DNA of 64,000 nucleotides from JAAYDI01 sp052034005 (GTDB lineage Bacteria; Planctomycetota; Planctomycetia; Pirellulales; Pirellulaceae): assembly GCA_052034005.1 (NCBI GenBank), contig JBPOJB010000032.1:1-64000 (forward strand), read 5' to 3'. The translations under genes were made by a program, and so were the position numbers. The notes beneath the pieces were generated by a model that saw only the letters and a program-made list of their open reading frames with translations, had not been told where the DNA came from and did no database searches. How positions within the stretch are numbered: the first letter of the stretch is position 1; every line of letters begins with the position of its first letter. Below, one piece after another: positions 8,199 through 17,890 of the stretch.

Positions 8199-9602
8199 CT
8201 ACCGGTGCGGCACGACCTTCTCGAGTGCCTCGCGGATCCGCAGTTCCGAGCCCGGTGCGACCCACAGCCACTGGTCGCGGAATCCCTCTTGGAACGCCGA
8301 TTCGCTCGGGATATATCCGGGCCAGCATTCTCCGTATCCGATCGTCATGACGAAGCTGTCCGGCCGCGTCTGTTGGGCCATGAGTTGGAACGCGATGAAC
8401 GATTCGCCGGGCAACAGCACGATCTGGGCCGGGCCGAGGTCCACGCACGGGACATCGATCGGCTGGCCCGCCGCCACGCGCAAGCGGCTCGACAGCCCCA
8501 TGGCGGCCAGAATGCGTTGTTCCACGCTGAGGCTCGCATCGTGCAGGGCCGCGCGCAGCGCCTGCTCGCTCATGCTCGCGTCCGGGCAGAAATCCAACGT
8601 CAGCTCGGCGTTGCGGAAGTCCACGTTCACCAGCGGCTCGCGGCGCGTATTGGCCCAGGCGGCGACCATCGCCTGGTACATCCGGTCGACCAGTGCCAGG
8701 CGGTCGTCGTGCGAGCCCGTGTTGAACTTGCCGGCCGTCACGTCGCCGCCGCACCCCGTGGTGTAGATCTGCTGGATGGCCAGGTCGTCGCGCTGCCGCC
8801 GATCGCGTGCCAGGCCCACGAAATCGCAGGTGACCTCGCCTTGCCCGTAATAGCTCATCGGATGGGTCGCATACGAGTGCAGCGCCAGCAGCGGCTGGTC
8901 GCCGTCCCAGAACGAAATGGTTTTCAGCCAGGGGTCGATCAGCCCTTCCGGCTGGTCCCGATAGAACTGCTCGGCGCCGCTGCGGCTGCCCCGGTCGAAA
9001 CCCACGCTGCCGTCCGGGTGCACGACGCGGCGGTTCGAGGCGACCGATTCGACCCGCGCTTGACCCAGCCCCACGTGCGTCACGCGCCGCGCTGCGGCCA
9101 GGCCCTCCTGCAGCGCCGCCGCCACGCGCCGCAGCGCGTCGTCATGGAACGCCTCGTCATACAGCTCGCCCGGCAGCCCGGCCTCCGACAAGAGCCGGGC
9201 CGCCTCCGCATCGATCACCGGCGCGTCATGCTGGTGGACGGAACAGACCAGCACCCGCTGACGCGACGTGCCGGCCGCTTTCGCCAACGCCTCACGCCAC
9301 TGGTCGTAGGCCCGGTTGCGGATCTCACACCAATCCACCGCGCACAAGACGATCGGTTGCTCGGCGCCCAGCAGGACAAACCCATGCGCAGAGAGCCGGT
9401 CCACGATCTTGACCGACTTGGTCGGCAGGATCCCCATACAGCGGTGGTCGAGCGGGATCGTGACATCGGCGGAGAAGACGGCCAGCGCGAACCCCTCCCG
9501 ATCAGCGGGCTCGGCCGGACCGGCCGCCGCCCGGTGCCCGGGCAGGCCGGCCAACCAGACGAGCAGGCAGAGAAAACCGTAACATGCGCGAGCGGATGAC
9601 AT
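8199..9602 (-). CDS. Secreted neutral/alkaline ceramidase-like protein
   Basis: A 467-residue exported protein (signal peptide at about residues 1-27) related to the N-terminal amidase domain of neutral ceramidases. Visible motifs are an early AVFSADVTIPLDHRCMG, CSVHQHDAP (the conserved H-x-H zinc-binding element), SYATHPMSYYG (a further His ligand) and TTGCGGDVTAGKFN (compare the conserved GNxGD/P loop). The family hydrolyses the N-acyl bond of ceramide, but many planctomycete members lack the C-terminal Ig-like domain, as this one does, and their substrates are untested. A GGGAGT site lies about 9 nt before ATG 9602. The fucosidase gene follows 51 bp downstream on the same strand. Confidence 0.75.
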   Translation of the reverse strand: MSSARACYGFLCLLVWLAGLPGHRAAAGPAEPADREGFALAVFSADVTIPLDHRCMGILPTKSVKIVDRLSAHGFVLLGAEQPIVLCAVDWCEIRNRAYDQWREALAKAAGTSRQRVLVCSVHQHDAPVIDAEAARLLSEAGLPGELYDEAFHDDALRRVAAALQEGLAAARRVTHVGLGQARVESVASNRRVVHPDGSVGFDRGSRSGAEQFYRDQPEGLIDPWLKTISFWDGDQPLLALHSYATHPMSYYGQGEVTCDFVGLARDRRQRDDLAIQQIYTTGCGGDVTAGKFNTGSHDDRLALVDRMYQAMVAAWANTRREPLVNVDFRNAELTLDFCPDASMSEQALRAALHDASLSVEQRILAAMGLSSRLRVAAGQPIDVPCVDLGPAQIVLLPGESFIAFQLMAQQTRPDSFVMTIGYGECWPGYIPSESAFQEGFRDQWLWVAPGSELRIREALEKVVPHR

Positions 9603-9674
9603 GCAAGTGACTCCCGTGAAAGCGCGTCATGCCAGAATGAGCGTATGGGCCGTACAGCAGCCAGTATACACGGA

Positions 9675-10874
9675 CTACTGGAAGAATCGACCAGGCATGC
9701 GTGCGGTGTTGTCGATCGCGGGTGATTCCCAGGCGCGGAACTCGGCCCACACGGGGAGATGATCCGAGACTTGCAGGGCCTGGTCCAGAGTCAGCCCGAA
9801 GACGGACTGGATGTCCACCACCCCCCAGCGCCCCGTGTATTCCGTGGTGGCGAATCGGCTGAACAGGATGTTGTCGTACATCTTGGTCTTGCGCGTGTTC
9901 GTGGTCGTCCCGGTCACCGCCCAGGCGATGCCCGGCAGCTGGCCGAGTTGTCCGAATTCACGATCGCTCGCGTTCAGGTCCCCCAGGAGAATCACATCAT
10001 CCTCGTCCGGGTGTGCCGTCTGCATGACCTGGAACACGCCGGCCAACACGTTGATCTCGGCCGGCACTTCGTCGGGGTCCGTGTGGATATTCACCAGCCA
10101 GAAGGAGAAGGGCGGTCCCGTATTGCCGGTCCGGGTGCGGAACCGGGCGACCAGCGGCTCGCGGTGCAGCGCGTCGCTGGGGTCCGACATGCTGCTGACC
10201 GACGAACGGTCGACTTCAATGCGGTTCGTGTCATACACGAACGCGTACTGTTCGGTCTGGGCGGTGCGTCCCAGGCGCGGCCCGATGACGAAATCGTAGC
10301 GGCTGCCGTCGGCGTTGACCGTCGCCACGAAGGTGGGCAGCAGTTGATCGTCTTTCGAACGGATCTCCTGGATCGCCACGATGTCGAAATGCCGGATGAC
10401 CTGGGCCAGGATGTCGATGACCATCGTATTCTGCATCTTCGTGGCGCCGAACACCTGGATGTTGTAGCTGGCGATCCGGATGGCGTCGCTCGGCTTGGCG
10501 ATCGACTGAGCGACTGCGGGTGGCTGGTAGGTCGGGATCTGGATTCCCGGAGCTGTCGGTACTTGGATCCCTTGGTTGCTGGCCGTCTGGGACGCGGCTC
10601 GGAGTTCTCTGAGCCTTTCCTTGATGATGCCGAGGTTGCCCTGATCCGGGGCGAGGTCTATGACCTTGCTGACGCGGTCATCGTTCAGGGCCTTGTTGAC
10701 GGTCTCGTTGCCGAGGATGCTTTGTACGATCGGTCCGACCAGCGGCAAGCTGGGGATCATCCAGCCGGCCACGCTTCCGCCCGTGACGATCGACCACACG
10801 ATCCAGACGATGCGCGTCAGAACGACTGTGCGCATTCTGTTCTTGCGTTTGGATGTCGACTTCCTGCGCGCCAT
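9675..10874 (-). CDS. Membrane-anchored DNase I-like protein (endonuclease/exonuclease/phosphatase family)
   Basis: A 399-residue protein. It has a basic N-terminus (MARRKSTSKRKNRMR), one membrane segment at about residues 16-50, a linker rich in Gln, Pro and Ala, and then a full EEP domain. Catalytic motifs follow the DNase I order: SYNIQVFG, AIQEIRSKDD (metal-binding Glu), VNIHTDPDEV (general-acid His, very like pancreatic DNase I), LLGDLNASDREF (Asp/Asn pair) and VSDHLPVWAEF (terminal Asp-His). Anchoring outside the membrane is inferred from the positive N-terminus and the lack of other helices. AGGGAGG lies about 6 nt before ATG 10874. Likely substrates are extracellular DNA or a phosphodiester. 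A phospholipase or phosphatase role is also possible. Confidence 0.85.
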   Translation of the reverse strand: MARRKSTSKRKNRMRTVVLTRIVWIVWSIVTGGSVAGWMIPSLPLVGPIVQSILGNETVNKALNDDRVSKVIDLAPDQGNLGIIKERLRELRAASQTASNQGIQVPTAPGIQIPTYQPPAVAQSIAKPSDAIRIASYNIQVFGATKMQNTMVIDILAQVIRHFDIVAIQEIRSKDDQLLPTFVATVNADGSRYDFVIGPRLGRTAQTEQYAFVYDTNRIEVDRSSVSSMSDPSDALHREPLVARFRTRTGNTGPPFSFWLVNIHTDPDEVPAEINVLAGVFQVMQTAHPDEDDVILLGDLNASDREFGQLGQLPGIAWAVTGTTTNTRKTKMYDNILFSRFATTEYTGRWGVVDIQSVFGLTLDQALQVSDHLPVWAEFRAWESPAIDNTARMPGRFFQ

Positions 10875-10950
10875 GGTGGCCTCCCTGCCGTACCGTCACG
10901 TCAGCTCCCGGCAGATCTCCTGTTGTGAGAGTCCGCGGCGCTCCTGCGCG

Positions 10951-11439
10951 CTAATGCAGTTGCCCGATCGCTTGGGCCGCGAGCCGGGCCAGCCGCGGGT
11001 CCGCGGCGCCGCTGGCCCGTTCCAGCGCCGCCAGAACCACGGGCGTGCGGCGGCCGATCTTGCCCAACGCCCAGGCCGCCCGCTGTCGCACAGCCGGATG
11101 CGACGCCGTCGCCAGCACCGAAGCCAACGGCTCGACGGCCGCCACCGCCGCCGATTCCAACCGGCCAAGGAGCGTCACGGCCCAGTAACCCACCAACTCG
11201 TTCGCGTCGGACGCCAACCTGCACAGCGGCGCGACCGCGTCCGGCGGCGGCGGCCCCAACGATTCGAGTGCGGCGACCGCCCAACGGCTCACAGGCTCCG
11301 CGTCGCCACAGGCCTCGACCAACGCCACGGCCGCAAAGGATGCCTCCTCGCCGGATCGGCTCAGCTGCTGTGCAGCTTGAATGCGTACCTCAAGTTGCGT
11401 ATCCTGCAGCTGTTGTGCTAGCACTACCACATTGGACAT
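10951..11439 (-). CDS. Small HEAT-repeat protein
   Basis: A 162-residue all-helical protein built from about four HEAT-like repeats. Each reads roughly (V/A)xxLxxxL.(S/D)..(P/D)xVRxxAAxALGxIG, the clearest being HPAVRQRAAWALGKIG near residues 112-127. It has no signal peptide and no enzyme motif. Such repeats usually mediate protein-protein contact; in some bacteria they act as phycobilin-lyase-like or PBS-repeat proteins. Start ATG 11439 has only a weak GGGAA upstream. It is the first gene of the minus run and is divergent from the PQQ-like gene. The 177-bp space between them holds a degenerate octamer array. Confidence 0.8.
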   Translation of the reverse strand: MSNVVVLAQQLQDTQLEVRIQAAQQLSRSGEEASFAAVALVEACGDAEPVSRWAVAALESLGPPPPDAVAPLCRLASDANELVGYWAVTLLGRLESAAVAAVEPLASVLATASHPAVRQRAAWALGKIGRRTPVVLAALERASGAADPRLARLAAQAIGQLH

Positions 11440-11528
11440 GCATCATTCCCAGGGATCCCCACTCGAGACTCCTGCCGAGTTTAGGCCAGCGGGGAATAGT
11501 CAATCCGCGCCAAACGGGCAAGATCAAT

Positions 11529-11580
11529 TTGCCGGGTTTTTGTCAGCTTGTCAGGTTGCCGGGTTATCGGTTGTCGGGAT
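11529..11580. repeat. Degenerate octamer array (TTGYCRGG-like) between divergent genes
   Basis: The stretch contains TTGCCGGGTT at 11529-11538 and 11556-11565. Between and after these are TTGTCAGC, TTGTCAGG, TTATCGG and TTGTCGGG, giving five or six related 7-10-mers in about 50 bp. It lies 37 bp before the start of the PQQ-like gene and 90 bp from the HEAT gene. It could be a multi-site operator or a simple degenerate repeat. Confidence 0.5.
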
Positions 11581-11616
11581 CGTGGGGCCCTGGGGACAGA
11601 GACGGGAGGAATCACG

Positions 11617-12948
11617 ATGTTGTGCGCGCCTGGGCGAACGGCGCTCGCGGCCGGCGCCGCCTTGACCCTGTTGCTGACCCCCGCGATCGGAGATCGGGTT
11701 GTGCGCGGCGTCGAGCTGCCGGGGCGGAGCGACCTGGCCCGGTTCCTGCCGGAGCATGGCAACAGCGTCTACGAAGTCTCGGGCCTCTTGCGCGAGTGGC
11801 CGGTCGGCGGGCCCGTGGAGTTGTGGCGTGTGGAGATCGGTTGGGGGAAGAGTGCCGTCGTGGAGGTCGGCGGTGCCGCGTACACGCTGACGGAGACGGA
11901 CGAGCAGCAGTATGCCGTCTGTCTGGACCCGGCCACGGGCGCCACGCGTTGGAAGCAGCTCCTGTTGCCCAAGCCCAACCGGCATTTCGCATGGGGCCCC
12001 GTGACGTCGCCGGTGGTGGACGAGGACCGGCTGTACGTCATCCCGTACGACAACTTCCAGCAGGACGTCTGGGAGGTGCGGTGTCCCATCATCTGTCTCA
12101 AGACCGATGGTACGCCACTGTGGCGTGCGGACGAGACTTTCTGGGCGACCGAGGGTTCGACGCCGCTGGTGGTGGGAGACACGCTCTACGTGGCGGCGGA
12201 CAATCCACAGCGAGTGATTCTCGTGGCGCTGGACAAACGGACTGGTGCGCTGAAGTGGTCGGTGGCCGCCGAGTCCGACAAGGCCCACGAGCTCGGCGCG
12301 CCGGCTTCGCTCACCTATCAAGAGGTGGATGGCATCCCTCAAATCATCGTGGCCACGTACGGCACCTGTGAAGTGTTGGGCGTGCACGCGCGGACGGGCG
12401 AGATCATGTGGCGCTATCCGTACCCGGCGGACATCGTCATGGGGCTGATAAGCACTCCGGTGGCCATCGGATCGCGGCTGTTCATCTCCGGCGGGGAAGG
12501 CAGGGGGCGGGACTTCTCTACCTGCCTGCAGATGAGCGTGGTGGACGAGAAGATCACCTACCGCGAGCTGTATCTCAGCACGGAGTACCAGACCAACATG
12601 TACAACACGGTCGCGATCCACCAGGGTGCCGTGTTCGGGTTCGGCGGTGGCGAGCGGGTGGGGAGCCTGCAATGCACCGATCTGGACGACGGCCGCCTGT
12701 TGTGGGAGGAGAAGAGCCGCGACTGGACCAAGAACCAGAACCTGGTCATCGCGGACGGGCTCATTTTCGCGATCACCAGCGGCGGCGAGCTGGTATTGGC
12801 CGACGCCAGCCGCGACGGATACCGCGAGTTGGGTCGCGTCAAGGTGCCCGCCGACCTCGACAAACCGCAGCAGCCTACGATCGCCAACGGCCGGCTGTAC
12901 ATCCGCGGCACCGACACGATCGTCTGCTACCAGGTCGGGCGGCAGTGA
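11617..12948 (+). CDS. Secreted PQQ-like beta-propeller protein
   Basis: A 443-residue exported protein made of WD/PQQ-like propeller blades. Signs are repeated 'GxxLWR', 'TGALKWS', 'TGEIMWRY' and 'DDGRLLWEE' strand ends, each preceded by blade-starting 'VVGDTLYVA'-type strands. The ATG at 11617 is chosen because GGAGGA lies 7 nt upstream and it begins a clean signal peptide (MLCAPGRTALAAGAALTLLL). Pfam-type PQQ_2/BamB-like propellers in planctomycetes are usually non-enzymatic binding or scaffold proteins. The PQQ cofactor residues of true quinoprotein dehydrogenases are not evident. The GH36 gene follows 125 bp downstream on the same strand. Confidence 0.88.
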   Translation: MLCAPGRTALAAGAALTLLLTPAIGDRVVRGVELPGRSDLARFLPEHGNSVYEVSGLLREWPVGGPVELWRVEIGWGKSAVVEVGGAAYTLTETDEQQYAVCLDPATGATRWKQLLLPKPNRHFAWGPVTSPVVDEDRLYVIPYDNFQQDVWEVRCPIICLKTDGTPLWRADETFWATEGSTPLVVGDTLYVAADNPQRVILVALDKRTGALKWSVAAESDKAHELGAPASLTYQEVDGIPQIIVATYGTCEVLGVHARTGEIMWRYPYPADIVMGLISTPVAIGSRLFISGGEGRGRDFSTCLQMSVVDEKITYRELYLSTEYQTNMYNTVAIHQGAVFGFGGGERVGSLQCTDLDDGRLLWEEKSRDWTKNQNLVIADGLIFAITSGGELVLADASRDGYRELGRVKVPADLDKPQQPTIANGRLYIRGTDTIVCYQVGRQ

Positions 12949-13073
12949 CGCGCGGCCATGATGGCGGCCCGCGGCGGGCGACTCGTCGCGTGCCGTCGGT
13001 GCTCCGCGCGGTTCGGGGGACTGATCGGATGTGTACGGCTTTTCGGACCACAAAGAACGCGGGAGCCTCGGGT

Positions 13074-15596
13074 ATGCAAACGACCTACATGGGACTGCGG
13101 AGTCTTCAGCAACGGGTCTGGACGGTTCTCCTGGCGGCATGGTGCGCCGCGCCGCTGCAGGCGGGCGTGGCACCATCCGACGAGATGTTGGAAGCGCAGA
13201 AATGGGTGGCGGCCAAATTCGCCGGGCAGCCGGAACCGCCGACGATCGACGTCGGGCTGGTGGTCCGCGCGAACAACGACCCGGTGCAGAAGAACGCCCG
13301 GGCGGGCAAGCCGCTGAAGATCGTCGATACCCAGTTCACGCGCGGCCTGTATTGTCATGCCGTGAGCGATGTGCTGGTCAAGCTTCCGGGCCCCGGGGCG
13401 AGACTGACGGCTGTGGTGGGCGTCGACAGCAACAGCAACACGGTGCCGGGGCACGGCAGTGTGGTCTTCTCGGTGGAAGTGGCGGGCGCGGAGGTGTTTC
13501 GTTCCGGCCTGATGCGCGAAGGCATGGCGGGTGTGCCGATCGACATCGACTTGGGCGGCGCCCGTACGTTCGTGCTGCGAGTCGGCGACGGCGGCGACGG
13601 CATCGCGTGTGACCAGGCGGATTGGGCTGACGCGAAAGTGATGCTCGCCGACGGCCGGCAGATCCTGCTGGGCGACTTGCCGGTGCTCGACGCGGGGTCC
13701 ACACCCCTCTCGACGGACCCGCCCTTCTCGCTCACCATCGACGGCCGGCCGTGGTTCGCGTCGCTCAAGGACTGGCGCCGGACATACGTGGCCCGCGCGC
13801 TGGACGACGAGCGGACCGAGCACACGCTGACGTTCGCGGACCCGCAGACGAAGCTGGTGGTGCGCTGCGTGGCGATCGCGTACCACGATTTCCCGACCGT
13901 CGAATGGACCGTGCATGTGCGGAACACGGGCCAGGAAGACTCGCCGCTGCTGACGCGCATCCTGCCGCTGGATGTGCAGTTCGCGAGGAGCCCGGGCGCG
14001 GAGTTCGTGCTGCATCACCAGACCGGCAGCCCGAGCGAGGCGCGCGATTACCAGCCTTTTGCAACGGAGTTGAGGCCTGGCGAGTCGAAGCGGATCGCGG
14101 CGGCGGGTGGGCGGCCGACCAATAGCGACTTGCCCTATTTCAACATCCAGTGGGGGACGCGGGGGGTGATTGCCGTCGTCGGTTGGCCCGGGCAATGGGC
14201 TGCCGAATTCGGCCGCGATGCGGACCGGGTGCTGGAGGTACGCGCCGGCCAGGAGACGACGCACTTGCGGCTCCATCCCGACGAGGAGATCCGCACGCCG
14301 CTGGTCGTGCTGCAGTTCTGGCAGGGCGACCGCATCCGCGCACAGAATATCTGGCGTCGCTGGATGATCGCGCACAACCTGCCGCGCCCGGGCGGGAGAC
14401 TGCCGCCGGTCCAGCTGGCAGCCTGCAGCTCGCACCAGTTCGGCGAGATGATCCAGGCGAACAGCGACAACCAGAAGCTGTTCATCGACCGGTATCTCGA
14501 GGAGGGGCTGAAGCTGGACTACTGGTGGATGGACGCCGGCTGGTACTGGAACCAGTCCGGCTGGGCGAATGTCGGGACGTGGGAAGTCGACACGAATCGG
14601 TTTCCTGGCGGCCTGCGGCCGATCTGCGACCACGCGCATGCGCAGGGGGTGAAGACGATCGTCTGGTTCGAACCGGAGCGCGTGACGCCTGGAACGGCGC
14701 TCTACGAGGGGCACCCGGAATGGCTGCTGGGGAGCGGCGGGGGCACGAAGCTGCTCAACCTGGGCAACCCCGAGGCGTGTCAATGGATCACGGACCACGT
14801 GGATCGCCTGCTTACCGAACAGGCGATCGACCTGTACCGCCAGGACTTCAACATCGATCCGCTGGAGTTCTGGCGGTCGGGCGACACGGCTGAGCGGCAG
14901 GGGATCACGGAGATCCGGTACGTGGAGGGGTACCTGCGGTATTGGGATGAACTGCGGCGGCGGCATCCGGACATGCTGATCGACTCGTGCGCGTCAGGCG
15001 GGCGCCGGAACGATCTCGAGACCATGCGTCGCGCGGTGCCGCTGTTGCGCAGCGATTACATCATGGAGCCGGTGGGCAATCAGTGTCACACGTACGGCAT
15101 GTCCTTCTGGTACCCTTATTCCGGCACGGGCACGGGGTCCGGCGAGCTGAGCCCGTACCTGCTGCGCAGCGTCATGTGTCCGCATTTCACGGCCTGTTTT
15201 GACGTGCGGCGGACCGATCTCGATTATGCGATGCTCCGCCGTGTGATGGGCCAGTGGCGCGAGGTGGCCGAGTACTTCCTTGGCGACTACTACCCGCTCA
15301 CGCCGTACAGCCTGGAGAACGACGTGTGGATCGCGTGGCAATTCGACTGTCCGGAACAGGGCGCCGGCCTGGTCCAGGCGTTCCGGCGCGGCGACAGCGT
15401 CTACGAGTCCGCGCGGTTCCGGCTCCGCGGGCTCGAGCCCGACGCCGTGTATACGGTACGCAACCTGGACGAGCCTGGCAGCGTGACGATGGCGGGCCGC
15501 GAGCTGGCCGAGCCGGGCCTGTCGATCGCCATCGACCAGCAGCCGGGCAGTGTCATGATCATCTACCAGCGAGTGACCGACAAGGAGACACCATGA
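13074..15596 (+). CDS. Secreted GH36 alpha-galactosidase with N-terminal NPCBM domain
   Basis: An 840-residue glycosidase. Start ATG 13074 has GGGAG about 8 nt upstream. Upstream frame extensions lack coding character. A signal peptide (WTVLLAAWCAAPLQAG) precedes an NPCBM carbohydrate-binding domain at about residues 60-205 (RGLYCHAVSDVLVKLPG, then VGVDSNS). The clan GH-D barrel starts at about residue 440. Signatures are LDYWWMDAGWYWN, IVWFEPERV, the nucleophile Asp591 in YRQDFNID, and the acid/base Asp647 in CASGGRRNDLE. It should cleave terminal alpha-galactosides, or alpha-N-acetylgalactosaminides given the family's breadth. Its TGA overlaps the ATG of the M28 peptidase (ATGA), so the two are translationally coupled. 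Confidence 0.93.
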   Translation: MQTTYMGLRSLQQRVWTVLLAAWCAAPLQAGVAPSDEMLEAQKWVAAKFAGQPEPPTIDVGLVVRANNDPVQKNARAGKPLKIVDTQFTRGLYCHAVSDVLVKLPGPGARLTAVVGVDSNSNTVPGHGSVVFSVEVAGAEVFRSGLMREGMAGVPIDIDLGGARTFVLRVGDGGDGIACDQADWADAKVMLADGRQILLGDLPVLDAGSTPLSTDPPFSLTIDGRPWFASLKDWRRTYVARALDDERTEHTLTFADPQTKLVVRCVAIAYHDFPTVEWTVHVRNTGQEDSPLLTRILPLDVQFARSPGAEFVLHHQTGSPSEARDYQPFATELRPGESKRIAAAGGRPTNSDLPYFNIQWGTRGVIAVVGWPGQWAAEFGRDADRVLEVRAGQETTHLRLHPDEEIRTPLVVLQFWQGDRIRAQNIWRRWMIAHNLPRPGGRLPPVQLAACSSHQFGEMIQANSDNQKLFIDRYLEEGLKLDYWWMDAGWYWNQSGWANVGTWEVDTNRFPGGLRPICDHAHAQGVKTIVWFEPERVTPGTALYEGHPEWLLGSGGGTKLLNLGNPEACQWITDHVDRLLTEQAIDLYRQDFNIDPLEFWRSGDTAERQGITEIRYVEGYLRYWDELRRRHPDMLIDSCASGGRRNDLETMRRAVPLLRSDYIMEPVGNQCHTYGMSFWYPYSGTGTGSGELSPYLLRSVMCPHFTACFDVRRTDLDYAMLRRVMGQWREVAEYFLGDYYPLTPYSLENDVWIAWQFDCPEQGAGLVQAFRRGDSVYESARFRLRGLEPDAVYTVRNLDEPGSVTMAGRELAEPGLSIAIDQQPGSVMIIYQRVTDKETP

Positions 15597-16528
15597 AGAA
15601 AGACCCATTCATTGCCCGCGCCCTGGAGGGCGTCCAGCAGCGCCGCATCCGGGACGACGTGTTCTACCTGGCGGACAATCCGCTGCCGATGCGGAAGCTG
15701 AACCTGACGCTGCCGGACCATGCGCAGAGCACGTTGGACGAGGCGGACGAGTACCTGAGCCTGCAGCTCGAGCGGTGCGGCTACACGGTGACGCGGGAAG
15801 CCGCGCGCGTGCAGGCGTTCCGCTGTGATTCCAGCAAGCCGAAAGCGCACCAGTACTCGCCCCCGGCGGCCGACGATCCGTGGTACACGGCACACAACCT
15901 GCTTGTCGAGCAGCGTGGCCGGACGCATCCCGAGGAGATCGTGTTGCTGCTGGCCCACAAGGATTCCCAGAGCTGGGTGCACTCGCCGGGCGCCTACGAC
16001 AACGCGGTCGGCACGGCGGCGATCCTCGAGATCGCGCGCCTCATGGCGCGGCTCGAGCCGCGGCGGACGATCCGCTTCCTGTGGTGCAACGAAGAGCACA
16101 CGCCGTGGACGAGTGTGCTGGCCGCCAACAACATGCGCCAGCGCAACGACAACCTGGTGGCGGTCTTCAACACCGACAGCATCGGGGGCAAGAGCCAGGC
16201 GGACATCGACGCGGGCGTGAAGTCCAACGCGACCCTCTACACGGTCGACGAAGGGAAGGCGCTGGCGGACCTGATGACGGACGTCATCCAATCGTACGGG
16301 CTCGGCCTGCGGCAGAGCGTGATCAAGCGGCAGAGCCCCGGTGACGATGACGGCTCGTTTGTGAAGGCCGGCTACCTGCGCACGATCGCCAACCTCGGCT
16401 CGTTCCCTTACGACGATCCGCAGTATCATCGCGAAGGAGACGTCGCCGAACGCGTGGACTACGAGAATGTCTGGCTGGCCGCCCAGGCGATCCTGGCCGC
16501 CGTCCTGCACACCGACCAGGCGCCGTGA
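15593..16528 (+). CDS. Peptidase family M28 (aminopeptidase-like)
   Basis: A 311-residue di-zinc peptidase. All five metal ligands or active-site acids appear in order: His and Asp in LLAHKDSQ, Asp in GAYDNAVG, the Glu-Glu pair in LWCNEEH, Asp in FNTDSIG, and a C-terminal His in QYHREGDVAERVD. There is no signal peptide or membrane segment, so the protein is predicted to be cytoplasmic although the coupled alpha-galactosidase is exported. AAGGAG at 15582-15587 is the ribosome site, and the ATG overlaps the preceding stop by 4 nt (ATGA). M28 enzymes remove N-terminal residues from peptides; some remove glutamyl or pyroglutamyl groups. The pairing hints at glycopeptide use, which is inference only. 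Confidence 0.92.
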   Translation: MKKDPFIARALEGVQQRRIRDDVFYLADNPLPMRKLNLTLPDHAQSTLDEADEYLSLQLERCGYTVTREAARVQAFRCDSSKPKAHQYSPPAADDPWYTAHNLLVEQRGRTHPEEIVLLLAHKDSQSWVHSPGAYDNAVGTAAILEIARLMARLEPRRTIRFLWCNEEHTPWTSVLAANNMRQRNDNLVAVFNTDSIGGKSQADIDAGVKSNATLYTVDEGKALADLMTDVIQSYGLGLRQSVIKRQSPGDDDGSFVKAGYLRTIANLGSFPYDDPQYHREGDVAERVDYENVWLAAQAILAAVLHTDQAP

Positions 16529-16545
16529 CGCGGCCGCCGCGGCGG

Positions 16546-16560
16546 GCTCCGCAACGGAGC
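16546..16560. terminator. Hairpin between convergent genes, possible terminator
   Basis: GCTCCG-CAA-CGGAGC is a perfect 6-bp stem with a 3-nt loop, in the 79-bp space between the converging M28 and Gfo/Idh genes. No T-run follows on either strand, so intrinsic termination is unproven. Confidence 0.35.
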
Positions 16561-16607
16561 GCGCGCGGGACCGCGGATGGCGCCGGCCGGCGGCTGGCAG
16601 TCCGGAC

Positions 16608-17873
<1,266 letters not shown>

Positions 17874-17890
17874 GGCGCAATCCCCTTCAC

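Noticed and set aside
12408..13073. N-terminal extension of the GH36 frame into the PQQ-like gene
   Set aside because: It overlaps a real gene in another frame and is Arg/His-rich. ATG 13074 has an SD and a signal peptide.
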